DNA of 39,082 nt from Nanobdellota archaeon (GCA_018817405.1 JAHITZ010000058.1:1-39082), one strand, 5' to 3'. Shown: positions 16,909 to 26,835, numbered from the stretch's first letter. Program-made: numbers and translations. The notes: generated by a model not told the origin, from the sequence alone.

Positions 16909-17991
16909 TTACTTTCCTGATTTAATTCTATTATCCTGTTTGCATAACATTTGACAATTCTTTGCTATGGTCTTTCCGCCTTCATGCCATGGCTTGATGT
17001 GGTCTGCTTCCATTTCTTCTATTTCAAAATGTTCTTTACATTTTGGACAATTACCTTTTTGCCTTTCGTATGCTTCCCTTTTCATGTTATCAGTAAAAGA
17101 ACGAATACTTAGGTATTTCTCATTTCTTGTTAAAACATAAGGATAAATCCCAGATTTTTTAGTTACATCTTCATCAAGCATTAATTTTGTTATTTCCTTT
17201 TCTATTTTTTTCTGGTCAAATTCCTTATCTCCAAATTTGTTATATAAAGTTCCAAAATCAACCCCCTTCATTTCTTTACGATAATTCGGAAAAACTGCTT
17301 TAATCCAGCTTATAACTTTTTGGAAATATAGCCATAATTCATTTGCGTTTGGTTTGTGTTGGTGTTTCCCCATATATTCCTCTATTTTACCATTACTAAT
17401 CCAACTAATAGCGGTTTCTAAGTAGTCTTGACGAATAGGAGAACCTTTCATATAATCACTCGCTATATTTTTGGCAGGGCAATTAGCTTTACTAAAATGT
17501 CTTTTAGCGTCTGTTAGTCATGTGCCTGAATAAATAGCATTTCGTAATTCTTGGTCAAACAATTTTTCTCCTGCAATATTGATAATTTTAAACCACTCTA
17601 ATTTTTCGCTATCAGTTCCTGAACACAAATAAATTTTAAGAGGATAATTTAATATTTGTTCTTGTTTGTCCTTTTGGAGATTGTGAAAAGCCAATCCATT
17701 AATTGAAAAGTCACCAATAACATACTGGCAAAGTGAAATTGTTCTTTGCTGTCCGTCTATTATTTCAAAGTTTCCATCATTACGCACTGCCCAATACATT
17801 ACATTCAGAGGAAAATCTTTTGTTACAGTATTAATAACAGCATCACGCTGTTTGTCTTTGTAAACAAATTCTCGCTGAAATGGTGGGCGAATATCAAGTT
17901 TACCTCCAAACCCAACTACACCTTCTTCTGCGTTATCTTGATAACCTTTTGATAATTCACCAACTGTAATTTCTTTTAATTCTATTTTCAT
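16909..17991 (-). pseudogene. DUF262-HNH endonuclease, split by one in-frame TGA
   Basis: The track shows two ORFs (17518-17991 and 16909-17451) in the same frame, separated by 22 sense codons after a single TGA at codon 158. Read through as TGG the junction is YSGT-W-LTDAKRHFSK, giving a 360-aa protein. The N-terminal part is DUF262 (ParB/GmrS-like), with PPFQREFVY (36-44) and DGQQR (79-83), motifs tied to nucleotide hydrolysis. The C-terminal part is an HNH nuclease (CPKC...EADHIKPWHEGG...NCQMLC..DN). DUF262-nuclease proteins such as GmrSD cut modified or foreign DNA. TGA ends other genes here, so it is a real stop or a sequence error. A TATTTAAA box (18013-18020) is ~25 nt from its start. 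Confidence 0.85.
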
Positions 17992-18012
17992 AGAATAACA
18001 CTCAAAACCAAT

Positions 18013-18020
18013 TATTTAAA
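18013..18020 (-). promoter_or_regulatory. Internal TATA box before the DUF262-HNH gene
   Basis: TATTTAAA is centred about 25 nt upstream of the minus-strand ATG at 17991 and overlaps the last codons of the methyltransferase gene. The nuclease can therefore be transcribed separately from the fic-methyltransferase unit, which would allow independent timing of modification and cleavage. Confidence 0.45.
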
Positions 18021-19025
18021 TTTTCTTATTCCGAATTATTATACGGGCAAATTTGGGAGACCCATTTATTTTGGTTAAATATGTCCCTCTTGTTTTATCC
18101 GTTGGTCCCGTTAACATACTATATCTTCCGATACCATCTAAAATTTCAAATTGTTCAGGATTATGTTTGTCTAAAAATGTAACCGGAACGCCCATAGCCC
18201 CCCTGTAATCCATTGGAATTCTGCTACCCTATCAACATTTATTGCATCGTAATGGTCATATTTCGGATATTCTTCTTTATGTTCTTTATATGTTTTACAT
18301 AATATTAAATCTTCATGCCTTTTCTTAATATCTAAATTTGTAAACCAAACAATACTCCCCATGCTAAAAAATTTCTTTCCATCTTCAATTTTTTTTCTGG
18401 ATTCAGTAGTTATCTCATAATCCTTAGGAACTTGAAACCATTTTGTCCCATTATTATCAACTCCCAACCAGAATTTATTTTCTTTTATTAACTTAAAAAT
18501 TTCTTTGTAAGATATTGCATTTTGTTGTGCTAGGATTATAAACTTTTTATCATATTTTATCAACTGTGCAACATATTCCCTAAACAACGAAAAAGGTGGA
18601 TTGGTAACAACAATGTCGGATTGTTTTAGCAGTTCAATACATTCTTTGCTACGGAAATCTCCGTCTCCCTTTAGATGTTTAATTCCTATTTCCTTAATAT
18701 CTGGAATGTTATTTTGATTTTTGTCACCAAAATATTCCAAGTAAATTGCTTTTTCAGACTTATATTCACTAAATAAATCCGTCTGTTGATTTTTATAGCA
18801 AGTAGTAATTAGTTTCTTCAATCCTAACTCCTCAAAGTTGTATGAGAAATAATGAAAGAAATTACTTACACGAGGGTCATCACAGTTACAAAAAACTACT
18901 TTGTTTTTGAAATGTTCTTTATAATGTTTTAACTCTTTTTCAATATCCGTTAATTGAGTGTAAAAATCATCATTCTTTGAAATGTTCGCCTTTCGTAAAC
19001 TTTTATTTAACGATTTTTTCTCCAT
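18016..19025 (-). pseudogene. EcoRI-type adenine-specific DNA methyltransferase, frameshifted
   Basis: ORFs 18171-19025 (284 aa) and 18016-18213 (65 aa) are adjacent frames of one gene. The first holds the AdoMet-loop-like VVFCNCDDPRVSNFF (43-57) and catalytic NPPF (142-145). The second continues with MDYRGAMGVPVTFLDKHNPE, the expected C-terminal signature of the EcoRI methylase family. Joined, they give about 336 aa, near M.EcoRI (326 aa), which methylates adenine in GAATTC. The shift lies after VAE at about 18214-18221, where one base seems lost, inside a GAATTC hexamer. The ATG follows the fic stop by 1 nt, so the two genes form an operon. It may be a real lesion or an assembly error. Target specificity is unknown. 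Confidence 0.85.
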
Positions 19026-19026
19026 T

Positions 19027-20217
19027 TTAAATTATATCTTCCTCCATTATTCTAAGAATATCCATCGCCACATATATCTTGTTTCTTTTATGTTTTGTGT
19101 ATAATTTTATCGCTCCACACTTTACTAAATAGTTCATACCTCTTTTTGTCTTTGGATAATTCTCTCCTAATTCTTCTTGTAGTAAACTAATAAAATAATA
19201 TGGGTTTTCAAAAAACTTGTCTAATAAAGTATATGAAATCGGAGTAGCATTAATGTCTACCAATCTCTTTTTGTAATCATTGTATAATTCAATTAACTTT
19301 CTAACTCTCTTTGAAGTGTCTAATGCAACATCTCTAACTCCTTCCAAAAATAATTTTAACCATCTTGTGAATTCTCCTGTCTCTCTTGCTTCTGTCAAGC
19401 TATTATAATATGCTTCTTTGTATTTGCTAAAATAAGGACTTAAAAATAAAATTGGGTTATCTAATACTTTTGATTGGACAAGATAAAGCAATATTAATGT
19501 TCTGCCCATTCTTCCGTTTCCATCTTCGTAAGGATGTATTGTTTCAAAAAGATAATGAACCAAACCCGCCTTGAGCAATCTAAAAGCCCCATCATCTTTA
19601 TTCAGATAATCAAATAAATAACTCATCAGTCTATCAACTTGCTCTTCGGATGGTGGAACAAAATCGGCTTCGTGAATGTCGCTTGTTTTTCCTTTGCTCT
19701 GTATCCAATTTTGCCTTTTTCTAAACTCTCCTACAAGTTTTTCTTGTCCTCTTGTTTTTGTCAATAAAATTTTGTGCATCTCGTTTAAAATTTCTTTATC
19801 TATTTTTTTACCTTCCTTTAATTTTGATAAACCATACTCTATTGCTCTAACAAAATTTACAACTTCTCTTACATTTGGATTTACAAATTCTGGTTTTTTG
19901 CTTCCCGCTTCTGTTAAAAAAACTTCTGTTAAAGAAACATAAGTGCCTTCTATCTTTGAACTTTCAACTGCTTCTTTTCTCATATGAGCATCTACAAATA
20001 ATTCTAAGCTCCCTAAATTTTTGGTTAATCCTTGTAACTCTCCTAACGCCCTATTCGCTTCATTTGATTTTTCAAATAAGACTGGGTCTAAACAAATCTC
20101 TTTTAAATTTGGTAATTCCTTTGGTAAAAAATATTGGAACTCTACAAATTCATCTCCCAAAAAAGCACCTCTTGGAACAATATCCCCCGCTTTCCCATTA
20201 AACCTATTTGTGTCCAT
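19027..20217 (-). CDS. Fic-domain protein (AMPylase, class II autoinhibited)
   Basis: The 396-residue protein has a Fic/DOC N-terminal region with the inhibitory helix motif SSKIEG (86-91, fitting S/T-x-x-x-E-G/N). The catalytic Fic motif HPYEDGNGRMGR is at 228-239, and the C terminus is winged-helix-like (YPKTKRGMNYLVKCGAIKLYTK). Fic enzymes usually transfer AMP from ATP to a target hydroxyl, and the inhibitory Glu blocks ATP until relieved. Catalytic His and both Gly/Arg positions are intact. It starts the operon with the EcoRI-type methyltransferase 1 nt downstream. A TTTATAT box (20242-20248) lies ~28 nt upstream. The target is unknown. Fic genes often accompany defence or toxin loci. Confidence 0.93.
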   Translation of the reverse strand: MDTNRFNGKAGDIVPRGAFLGDEFVEFQYFLPKELPNLKEICLDPVLFEKSNEANRALGELQGLTKNLGSLELFVDAHMRKEAVESSKIEGTYVSLTEVFLTEAGSKKPEFVNPNVREVVNFVRAIEYGLSKLKEGKKIDKEILNEMHKILLTKTRGQEKLVGEFRKRQNWIQSKGKTSDIHEADFVPPSEEQVDRLMSYLFDYLNKDDGAFRLLKAGLVHYLFETIHPYEDGNGRMGRTLILLYLVQSKVLDNPILFLSPYFSKYKEAYYNSLTEARETGEFTRWLKLFLEGVRDVALDTSKRVRKLIELYNDYKKRLVDINATPISYTLLDKFFENPYYFISLLQEELGENYPKTKRGMNYLVKCGAIKLYTKHKRNKIYVAMDILRIMEEDII

Positions 20218-20348
20218 GACTATTATGTGAGAATCATACTATTTATATCTTTCTGATTTTATGTTAATAGTATTATCTATATTATCATAGAACCATTGGG
20301 AAGGAAATAAGTAAATAAATAGATAACATATATATACATATTATATGT

Positions 20349-20444
20349 CCATATTAACATAGAACACCATATGTCGTTATTATAGAAAGGTTTATATACA
20401 GCTTATTCTTATTAATATTAATAAAATAAAGTGTTAATATGGAA
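20349..20444. promoter_or_regulatory. Paired TCCATATTAACA / TGTTAATATGGA sites before the transposase
   Basis: TCCATATTAACA (20349-20360) and its perfect reverse complement TGTTAATATGGA (20433-20444) flank the transposase promoter region; the second covers the start codon. TTTATATA (20391-20398) and ATTAATATTAA (20411-) are TATA candidates between them. A related pair, ATTATCATAGAACCAT and ATTAACATAGAACACCAT, lies at ~20282 and ~20354. These may be self-regulatory or transposase-binding sites. No matching terminal repeat was found after the gene. Confidence 0.4.
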
Positions 20445-21677
20445 CAAACAACAGAATACCTAAAGAATTTCTCTGAATGGAGAAACGAAAGAGCAAAAGC
20501 AATTTTACAGAAAGGCAACCCTGAAACATTAGACGAGTTTACTTATTTAGTCCCTTCTCAAAATTCAGACAAGAAATACAAGGTAACGCACATAGACGCT
20601 TATAGTTGCGAGTGTGAGGACTTTAAGAGAAGATGTCAAGGTAAAAATCTCTACTGCAAACACATTAAAGCCATTCTTCTATTTGAGAAGATTAAGGCAA
20701 AGTATGAAGTGAAACCAGAAGTAGAAAGAGAAATTGAGTTTATTATTGACACTCCTAAAAAAGATATTTGTCCTTATTGTTCTTGCGAAGAGATGTTTAA
20801 GCGAGGGCAACGTAAAACAAAGTTAGGAATGAAACAACTCTATTGCTGTAAGTCATGTAAGAAGAGATTTGTTTTACAACCAATAAGCCACATCAAAGGA
20901 AATGCTAAACTTGTTTGTCTTGCTATGGATTGTTACTATAAGGGTTTGTCTTACCGAGATATAAGCGACCAGTTCTCACAATTCTACGGATTGAAAATAA
21001 GCCATGTTACGATTAGAGATTGGGTTTTGAAGTTCGGGAAGATTATGAACAAATACACCAAAACAATCAAACCAGAGATTAAAGGAATTTGGAACACAGA
21101 CGAAACATTAATCTTAACTAAAAGAGGAAAGGACAAAAAGAACCCTAATAAGAATTTTGATTATGTCTGGAATGTTATGGATAATAAAACTAAATTCTTA
21201 CTTGCGTCTGAATGTTCAGGAAGAAGTAGAAAATCAAAAGACGCTGTTCATGTTTTCAAAGAGGCACATAAACAGAATGGAAAAATCCCATTTCAGATAA
21301 TTACAGATAGATATGCAGGTTATCAAGATGGAGTTAGGAAAGCATTTAGGAATTGGGGTAATGAAAGAAAAGTTAAGCATACTTCTATTGTGGGAAAAAG
21401 GAAAGTAATAAACAATAACGCAATAGAAAGCCATCATTCACATCAAAAAGAATTTCATAAGATTAGAAGAGGAGTTACAGAAGTGCAAAGTTATCAGGAT
21501 GGATTTAGAGTTTTCCATAATTTCGTGAGAAAAAACGCAAGAGATAAATTAACTCCTGCTGAAAAGTGTGGAATTGGAGTTAATGGAAACAGATGGAATA
21601 CACTTTTATTAAACTCAATTAAACAACAAAAAGCCACGAGCTTAACAGGAGAAGAAAAAATTATAGAAAGCCACTAA
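20439..21677 (+). mobile_element. SWIM-DDE transposase (IS6/IS240-like catalytic domain)
   Basis: The 412-residue protein begins with a SWIM-type zinc finger (C57-x-C59 ... C73-x-H75), then a second zinc ribbon (CPYC...CCKSC, 111-140). A DDE core follows with D221 (NTDET), D290 (ITDRYAGY) and E330 (NNAIESHH). This is the arrangement of IS6-like archaeal transposases with an extra DNA-binding front end. It would cut and paste its own insertion sequence. All three catalytic acids are present, so it may be active. It divides the fic operon from the 1538-aa surface gene. No clear terminal inverted repeats or target duplications were found by eye, so the element limits are unknown. Confidence 0.85.
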
Positions 21678-21733
21678 TTCCTAACACTCTCGAAAATAAA
21701 AACTTTTATTAACCCCCTCCTCCTGGTTTAGCG

Positions 21734-24700
21734 ATGTGCAAAAGAGGGTTGTTTGTTTTGGTTCTGGTATTAGCGTTAGTGTTTTCTTTATCTTTAGTTT
21801 CTGCTGGTGAAGTTGATGACGAAATAAAAAAATTAACACACTATGCCGAGGGATATGAAACTGGGAATATTGATTATGTCCAGCTTATGGTTTATAGTTC
21901 TTCTGTAAGGGAGAAATTGAATGAAATGCTGGGAGTTGTCAGCAAAGAAGAAGGCGGACTTTTGAAGCAAGAGCAGATTAAGCAAGTTCTGGGAGAACCA
22001 GATGAATGGACAAAGTGGGTTTGGGTTGAAATGGAGGAGCGTGAAGTAAGATTAGGCAATGAAGTTCCTGTATGGAAAAAAATAGTTTTTGATGGCAAGA
22101 AAATCCAGATAAGACTTAGCGCGCAGCCCACTCTTTTTAAGAAAAAGGATTTTGGAAGAGAGGAAAACGGAGAAAAGTTTGAACAGAACATTGAAGATTT
22201 TGACATTGTCGAGGGGGGGTATCTGGTTTATCGGCTGCATTTTGAAACAGAATTTAAAAGGCCGCAAGAAGAATTAGACATAATATCAAAATTCGTTGAA
22301 ATTCAAGAACTGGCTGAATATTATAGTTCCAATCCAAGCCAATCTAATGCAGAATCTTTGGCAAAAGAAAGCGTAAACATTGAGAGGACGTTTGAGCCTT
22401 ATTTTAGGCAGAGTTCTGAGGATTGCGGGAAATTAATGAATTCTATTTTTGGTTCAGAAAACAAAAGGGAAATCCAGAAAGTCCTTGTTCAAGAAGTTGA
22501 GTTTTATGGGGGAGATAATTTTGAAGCGATTTTAAGATTAGAGATGTGTGATGATTGTGAGTGGCATTGGATTGGAATGAATCTGGGGCTTGAAGGCCGT
22601 GGTCCTGGATTTAAGTTTCCAGAAAATGCCATGGACACGGATAAAAAGCAATCTAAAGAGAGATTCAAAGATATGGGTACTGAGGGTTTTGAGGCAGAGA
22701 CAAAAGAACTGGTAAGTGAGATGAGAAGATTGTTAGAAAATGGAGATTATGGACAGGCGATGTCTTACTCGCATAGACTGCAGATGTTAACAGATGCTTG
22801 GAATGAAAAAGCTAACAATGTCTGGGAAGAGTTAGACAAAACTTACAGGTTAGAAGAAGAATCAATGAGTGAAGAGGAGAGAAGGAAAATTGATAAAAAC
22901 TACGGCTGGATAAAAAGAGAGCAGGAAAAAAGAGCTAAAATGAAAGACCTGGCTGGGAAAAACTACCAAGAAAGAAAGTTGTTTTATCTAGAGCTGTTTT
23001 CTGACTATGAGAAAAAAGATTTTTATTTTAAACAGGAAGAATGGGAAAAAAGACTTGTTGAAGAGTTCAGAGAATTTGGCGAAGAGGTTTGTGATAATAA
23101 TAAGGACGATAATGATAACGGGGAAATTGATTGTGCTGAAGCGCAGTGCGGGGGCAAGTTTTGCGGGAAATTCGTTGATGCAACAGTTGTTGGTGACGAA
23201 TCAGGGGTGGTTGAGAAGGAGTTGTATTGTATTGCAGGGACTTGTCAGGTAAAGGAAGAAATTATTACAGAAAAAGGAGCTGTTTGCGGGAACAATATTT
23301 GTGAGCCAGGCGAGATGGGCGAGCTAACTACACATTCCTTTCCTCCACAGGAAGAAGAGGAAAACGTTGAAGAGGAATTGCTTGCAGTTTTGTTATCTGA
23401 TAATGTAAGCGAGGAAGAAAATGGAGGTGAAGGAGGAGAAGAGGAAGAAGGCGACGATTCAGTGACTGTTTGTCATATTCCTCCAGGAAATCCAAATAAT
23501 GCACATACCATAATTGTTGGGGCTTCAGCTGTTTCAGATCATCTAGATCATGGTGATTATTTAGGTGAGTGTACAGATGATGATGAATCCTTGCTTTGTC
23601 CTCAAGATTGTGTTGAATGTCTGGTTTATGATGCTTTGCCTTGCTCAGGAGAAGTTATTTTTAGTGGAGAGGATGAAAATGGTTGTCCTTTACCGCCGAT
23701 TTGTATAGGTGGAGAAGGAAAATGCAAAACAAATGAGGAGTGTGTGTTTTTATGCGGAGAAGGTGAATGTGTATGGGAGAATGAAGCAGATGAATTTGGA
23801 GAGTGTCGATTAATAAAGTTAGAAGATTGTGTGAAGCCAGATTGTGTTGCTGGTGAGAAGAAGATAGAGCGGTGTCAAAACAGAGATGAAGTAGTTGTTG
23901 AAATTTGTGTAGAAGGACTTTGGGAAGAGACAGGTGTTAAGTGCGAGAAGGGGGGAGGATTAGGGTGTGGAAAATGCGGGAACGGATGCATGTTAATAAA
24001 AGATATGATGGCTGTAGACTGCATGCAGCCTACTGAAGAATTTGAATGTGTTGAAGAAAATGGACAATGTGTTAAAAAGGAAGAAAGAGGTGAGTCATGT
24101 ACTAACTATTGCAATGACTATATCAGCAGTATGATACCAGAGTGTCCAGGACATATGGAAATTTCAGGAGGTTATCCTGATTGTGATTGCAACTGGATTT
24201 GTGACGAGGGGGCTGGGGAAGAATGCAGAGTAAAAAGTGATTGCGGCGGGGAAAATGATGTTTGTAGTAATGGAAAATGTGTTACACTTCCTGGAAAAGT
24301 AAAACCTGAATGTGCTGAAATTAATTGTGAGACAGGATATGAATGTGTTCCTGAAACAGGAGAATGTAAAAAAATAGAAGGTTGGGTTGAAGAAGAAGAG
24401 GAAGAAAAGGAGGAAGAAGGTGTCCCACCCGCCCACCCTGAGGAAGAAGAGGAATCAGAAGTACCTAAAGAGCAGGAGCAAGAAGAACCTGAAGAATCAG
24501 AACAACAAGAATCAGAGCCAGAGTCAGAACCTGAAGTTGAGCCAGAAGCAGGAGCTATAATTGGAGAGGTTGTTTTTGCGCCTCTTAAGGCAGCGATAAG
24601 TTATGTTGCTAATGTTTTTTTAGATATTGGTAAAAGAGCAAGTATCACAGGGTATGCTGTAAATGGTGATGGAGGAGATAGTGGAGATGGTGATGGAGGA

Positions 24701-26350
24701 GATAGTGGAGATGGTGATGGAGGAGATAGTGGAGATGGTGATGGAGGTGAAGGATGGGAAGATAATTATGATAATAATCAGAATGATGACTGGGAAGACC
24801 GTGATAGAGAAGGAAGTAGAGAGATGGAGGAAGACAACGAGGAGAGATGCAAAAAGGATTGTAATGAAGTATGTTATAATAATAAAATCAGGCCATGTGT
24901 TGAATCCTGTATTCGAGAATCATGCGGAGATGAATTAGACTGTGATGTTGATGAAGAAAGTGTAAGGTGCGAGGAAAATTGCAAGGAAGAGAAAGATGTA
25001 AGCGGATGTGTTGATGATTGTTTTGGCAAGTGCGTATCGGGGAAGGGTGATTTTTGGGAAGATGTTGAATCTGATTGGGATGAAGAAGAACATAAAGAAG
25101 AAAAAGGAGTTTATCTGGCAGGAGGTTCTTGCAGGGTTGCGCAAGGAAAGACAGAAGGATTTATTTTCTTTGACGGATGGGGCGAGTCTTTTGAAGGAGT
25201 CAGAGATTTGAAACATAAATATTATCAGGGAGGAGAAGCTGATTGGTGCAAGTATGATTTTGAAAATTTGAAAAAACAAAGAGCAGAATTTGAGCAAGGT
25301 TTTGATGAAGAGTTTGTAAAATGGTTTTTTGAGGATTATTTAGCTAATTCTGCAGAAGACTGGGAGCAGGCTGTTTCCGGGATTTTTGAGCTTTATTGGA
25401 GTGATGTTGATATTTCCAGAGAAATGGGGCATAGAATGAAGTGTCTTGGTATTGACGAGTTTCCAAAGCATGAGTTGATTAATGTTAAGTATGAAACAGA
25501 ATATGGGATGGTGGAATTTTGGGAAGAGCTTAAAACAGCGAGATTGCCTGGGACAGATGAAGAGATAGAACTTATATCTCCTTACATGAAGATTTGGATT
25601 TTTCCTTCTAAGCAGGCTATGAAGAGCATGTTTGGGAAGTCAATGAAAAAGCATGAGTTTCCAGGACCTGATGGTGAAACTGGAGGAGGACTTTCAGAAG
25701 AAGAGAAAGAAGAGATTAGAAATGACCCTGGAGAGATGGAGGATTTAAGAGAAGTGATGGAAAAATACGGCGGAAGTTTTGAAGGGGCTGTCCAGTTTTT
25801 GGATTATGAAACCGGGGAAAATGTGTTTAATCTGTATGTTGAGATTAATGAGGAAGAGCTAATCAATACTGAGCCGATGCTGCCGGAAGAAATGCCGGAA
25901 TTAGACGCACGAGTTGAGCTTGACTTTGAGAAACTTTATGATATAATTTATATTTCAGAAAAGGAGATAATGGGAATAGAGGTAGAAAGTCCTCCGTGGG
26001 ATAGAAAACCAAGAAAGTTGGGAGACAGGATTAAAGGGGCGGTGAGCGGGGCGAAGATGTGGCTTAAAATGAGGAGTTTGATGAATTCTGCAGAGTATTA
26101 TCCTGCTTCTTCGGAGAAAGAAATGAAAATGTTTTTGAAAGATTTTTTTGGGGGGATGATGGGTGGTCCTGATGGGCCTCCTGGAGACGAGGATGAGCAA
26201 GAAGGGCCTGGCGGATGCACAACTGAAGAAGAGTGCAAAGAGTATTGTGAAAATCCTGAAAATAAGGAAGAGTGCATGCAATTTAGCGATAAAACTCCAG
26301 AAGGCTGGGAAGACAGAAAGGTAATGACTGGGGAAGTTGTTAGGGTTTAA
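21734..26350 (+). CDS. Giant acidic Cys-rich secreted protein, 1538 aa
   Basis: A signal peptide (MCKRGLFVLVLVLALVFSLS, cleavage near VSA-GEV) leads into a helical, charged N-terminal region (~25-440). Cys-rich modules follow: CDNNKDDNDNGEIDCAEAQC (~455), CHIPPGNPNNAHTII...HGDYLGEC (~580-612) and several CxxxxECxxxC units. A Glu/Pro-rich linker spans ~882-945, then a short hydrophobic segment and ITGYAV, a GDGGDSGD tandem repeat, another Cys region, and a C-terminal domain (~1115-1460). It ends with TEEECKEYCENPENKEEC and VMTGEVVRV. No C-terminal membrane helix is seen, so it is probably secreted or held by other means. No enzyme motif is recognised. TTTTATTAA lies ~25 nt upstream; its stop overlaps the convergent nuclease gene by 4 nt. 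Confidence 0.85.
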   Translation: MCKRGLFVLVLVLALVFSLSLVSAGEVDDEIKKLTHYAEGYETGNIDYVQLMVYSSSVREKLNEMLGVVSKEEGGLLKQEQIKQVLGEPDEWTKWVWVEMEEREVRLGNEVPVWKKIVFDGKKIQIRLSAQPTLFKKKDFGREENGEKFEQNIEDFDIVEGGYLVYRLHFETEFKRPQEELDIISKFVEIQELAEYYSSNPSQSNAESLAKESVNIERTFEPYFRQSSEDCGKLMNSIFGSENKREIQKVLVQEVEFYGGDNFEAILRLEMCDDCEWHWIGMNLGLEGRGPGFKFPENAMDTDKKQSKERFKDMGTEGFEAETKELVSEMRRLLENGDYGQAMSYSHRLQMLTDAWNEKANNVWEELDKTYRLEEESMSEEERRKIDKNYGWIKREQEKRAKMKDLAGKNYQERKLFYLELFSDYEKKDFYFKQEEWEKRLVEEFREFGEEVCDNNKDDNDNGEIDCAEAQCGGKFCGKFVDATVVGDESGVVEKELYCIAGTCQVKEEIITEKGAVCGNNICEPGEMGELTTHSFPPQEEEENVEEELLAVLLSDNVSEEENGGEGGEEEEGDDSVTVCHIPPGNPNNAHTIIVGASAVSDHLDHGDYLGECTDDDESLLCPQDCVECLVYDALPCSGEVIFSGEDENGCPLPPICIGGEGKCKTNEECVFLCGEGECVWENEADEFGECRLIKLEDCVKPDCVAGEKKIERCQNRDEVVVEICVEGLWEETGVKCEKGGGLGCGKCGNGCMLIKDMMAVDCMQPTEEFECVEENGQCVKKEERGESCTNYCNDYISSMIPECPGHMEISGGYPDCDCNWICDEGAGEECRVKSDCGGENDVCSNGKCVTLPGKVKPECAEINCETGYECVPETGECKKIEGWVEEEEEEKEEEGVPPAHPEEEEESEVPKEQEQEEPEESEQQESEPESEPEVEPEAGAIIGEVVFAPLKAAISYVANVFLDIGKRASITGYAVNGDGGDSGDGDGGDSGDGDGGDSGDGDGGEGWEDNYDNNQNDDWEDRDREGSREMEEDNEERCKKDCNEVCYNNKIRPCVESCIRESCGDELDCDVDEESVRCEENCKEEKDVSGCVDDCFGKCVSGKGDFWEDVESDWDEEEHKEEKGVYLAGGSCRVAQGKTEGFIFFDGWGESFEGVRDLKHKYYQGGEADWCKYDFENLKKQRAEFEQGFDEEFVKWFFEDYLANSAEDWEQAVSGIFELYWSDVDISREMGHRMKCLGIDEFPKHELINVKYETEYGMVEFWEELKTARLPGTDEEIELISPYMKIWIFPSKQAMKSMFGKSMKKHEFPGPDGETGGGLSEEEKEEIRNDPGEMEDLREVMEKYGGSFEGAVQFLDYETGENVFNLYVEINEEELINTEPMLPEEMPELDARVELDFEKLYDIIYISEKEIMGIEVESPPWDRKPRKLGDRIKGAVSGAKMWLKMRSLMNSAEYYPASSEKEMKMFLKDFFGGMMGGPDGPPGDEDEQEGPGGCTTEEECKEYCENPENKEECMQFSDKTPEGWEDRKVMTGEVVRV
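24665..24748 (+). repeat. 24-bp in-frame tandem repeat (GDGGDSGD)
   Basis: GGTGATGGAGGAGATAGTGG with its following AGAT makes a 24-nt unit present three times without mismatch (24665-24736), plus a partial fourth. It encodes GDGGDSGD units between ITGYAV and the next Cys domain. Perfect copies suggest recent expansion or frequent length change by slippage. The Asp/Gly pattern could bind calcium. Confidence 0.9.
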
Positions 26351-26835
26351 TTTTCTTCAAACAATTCAAAGTATCTTACTTCTCGTACTCCTCTACGGCG
26401 AGTGCCAACAACTCCGCTGAAACCGATTGTTAAATCAGCTATTTCATCAAGGGAGATACCTCTTTTTTCTAAGAATTCTGATAAGTCTTTTGGATGTTTT
26501 GCAATATACTCGTGATATTCCCCCAATTGCCGACACATATCTTCTCCTGAGGCGCGGGTTAATCTTGATTTGACTTCTATGATAATGAGATGTCCTGGAT
26601 TTTCTGTAAGGAGTATAATGTCTGGGCTTGCATAGTTAGTATAAGACATGTAGCTGTCCAGCAGGATTCCGAGCGATGTAAAGCGAAGCTCTCGCCATGC
26701 ATTTCTAAATTGTGGACTGTGCTCATGAAAAACTGATAGATTTTTATATAACTTTTGTTTTAGTATTCTGTCTATAACTTGTTTATGTAGTTCTTCACCA
26801 CATGTTGAACTAACTTTTTTTCTAGTCTTTATCAT
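26347..26835 (-). CDS. PD-(D/E)XK nuclease-like protein
   Basis: The 162-residue protein contains ASPDIILLTENPGHLIIIEVKSR, an arrangement of D...(I/V)-E-V-K that matches the PD-(D/E)XK nuclease core. A helix with a conserved-looking Gln-Tyr pair (CRQLGEYHEYI) follows, as in many restriction-like and archaeal Holliday-junction-type folds. The C terminus is mixed beta strands. It could be a stand-alone DNA nuclease or a repair/defence protein. It is convergent with the 1538-aa gene and overlaps its stop by 4 nt. The upstream gap holds repeat copy A. Confidence 0.6.
   Translation of the reverse strand: MIKTRKKVSSTCGEELHKQVIDRILKQKLYKNLSVFHEHSPQFRNAWRELRFTSLGILLDSYMSYTNYASPDIILLTENPGHLIIIEVKSRLTRASGEDMCRQLGEYHEYIAKHPKDLSEFLEKRGISLDEIADLTIGFSGVVGTRRRGVREVRYFELFEEN

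Noticed and set aside
17518-17520. TGA recoded as an amino acid genome-wide
   Set aside because: Other genes (for example the Fcf1-like PIN gene at 5477-5479 and the NSUN methyltransferase at 30901-30903) end with TGA at sensible places.
24935-25297. 120-aa minus-strand ORF in the 1538-aa gene
   Set aside because: Phe/Ser-rich antisense of a Glu/Lys-rich coding region; no independent signal.
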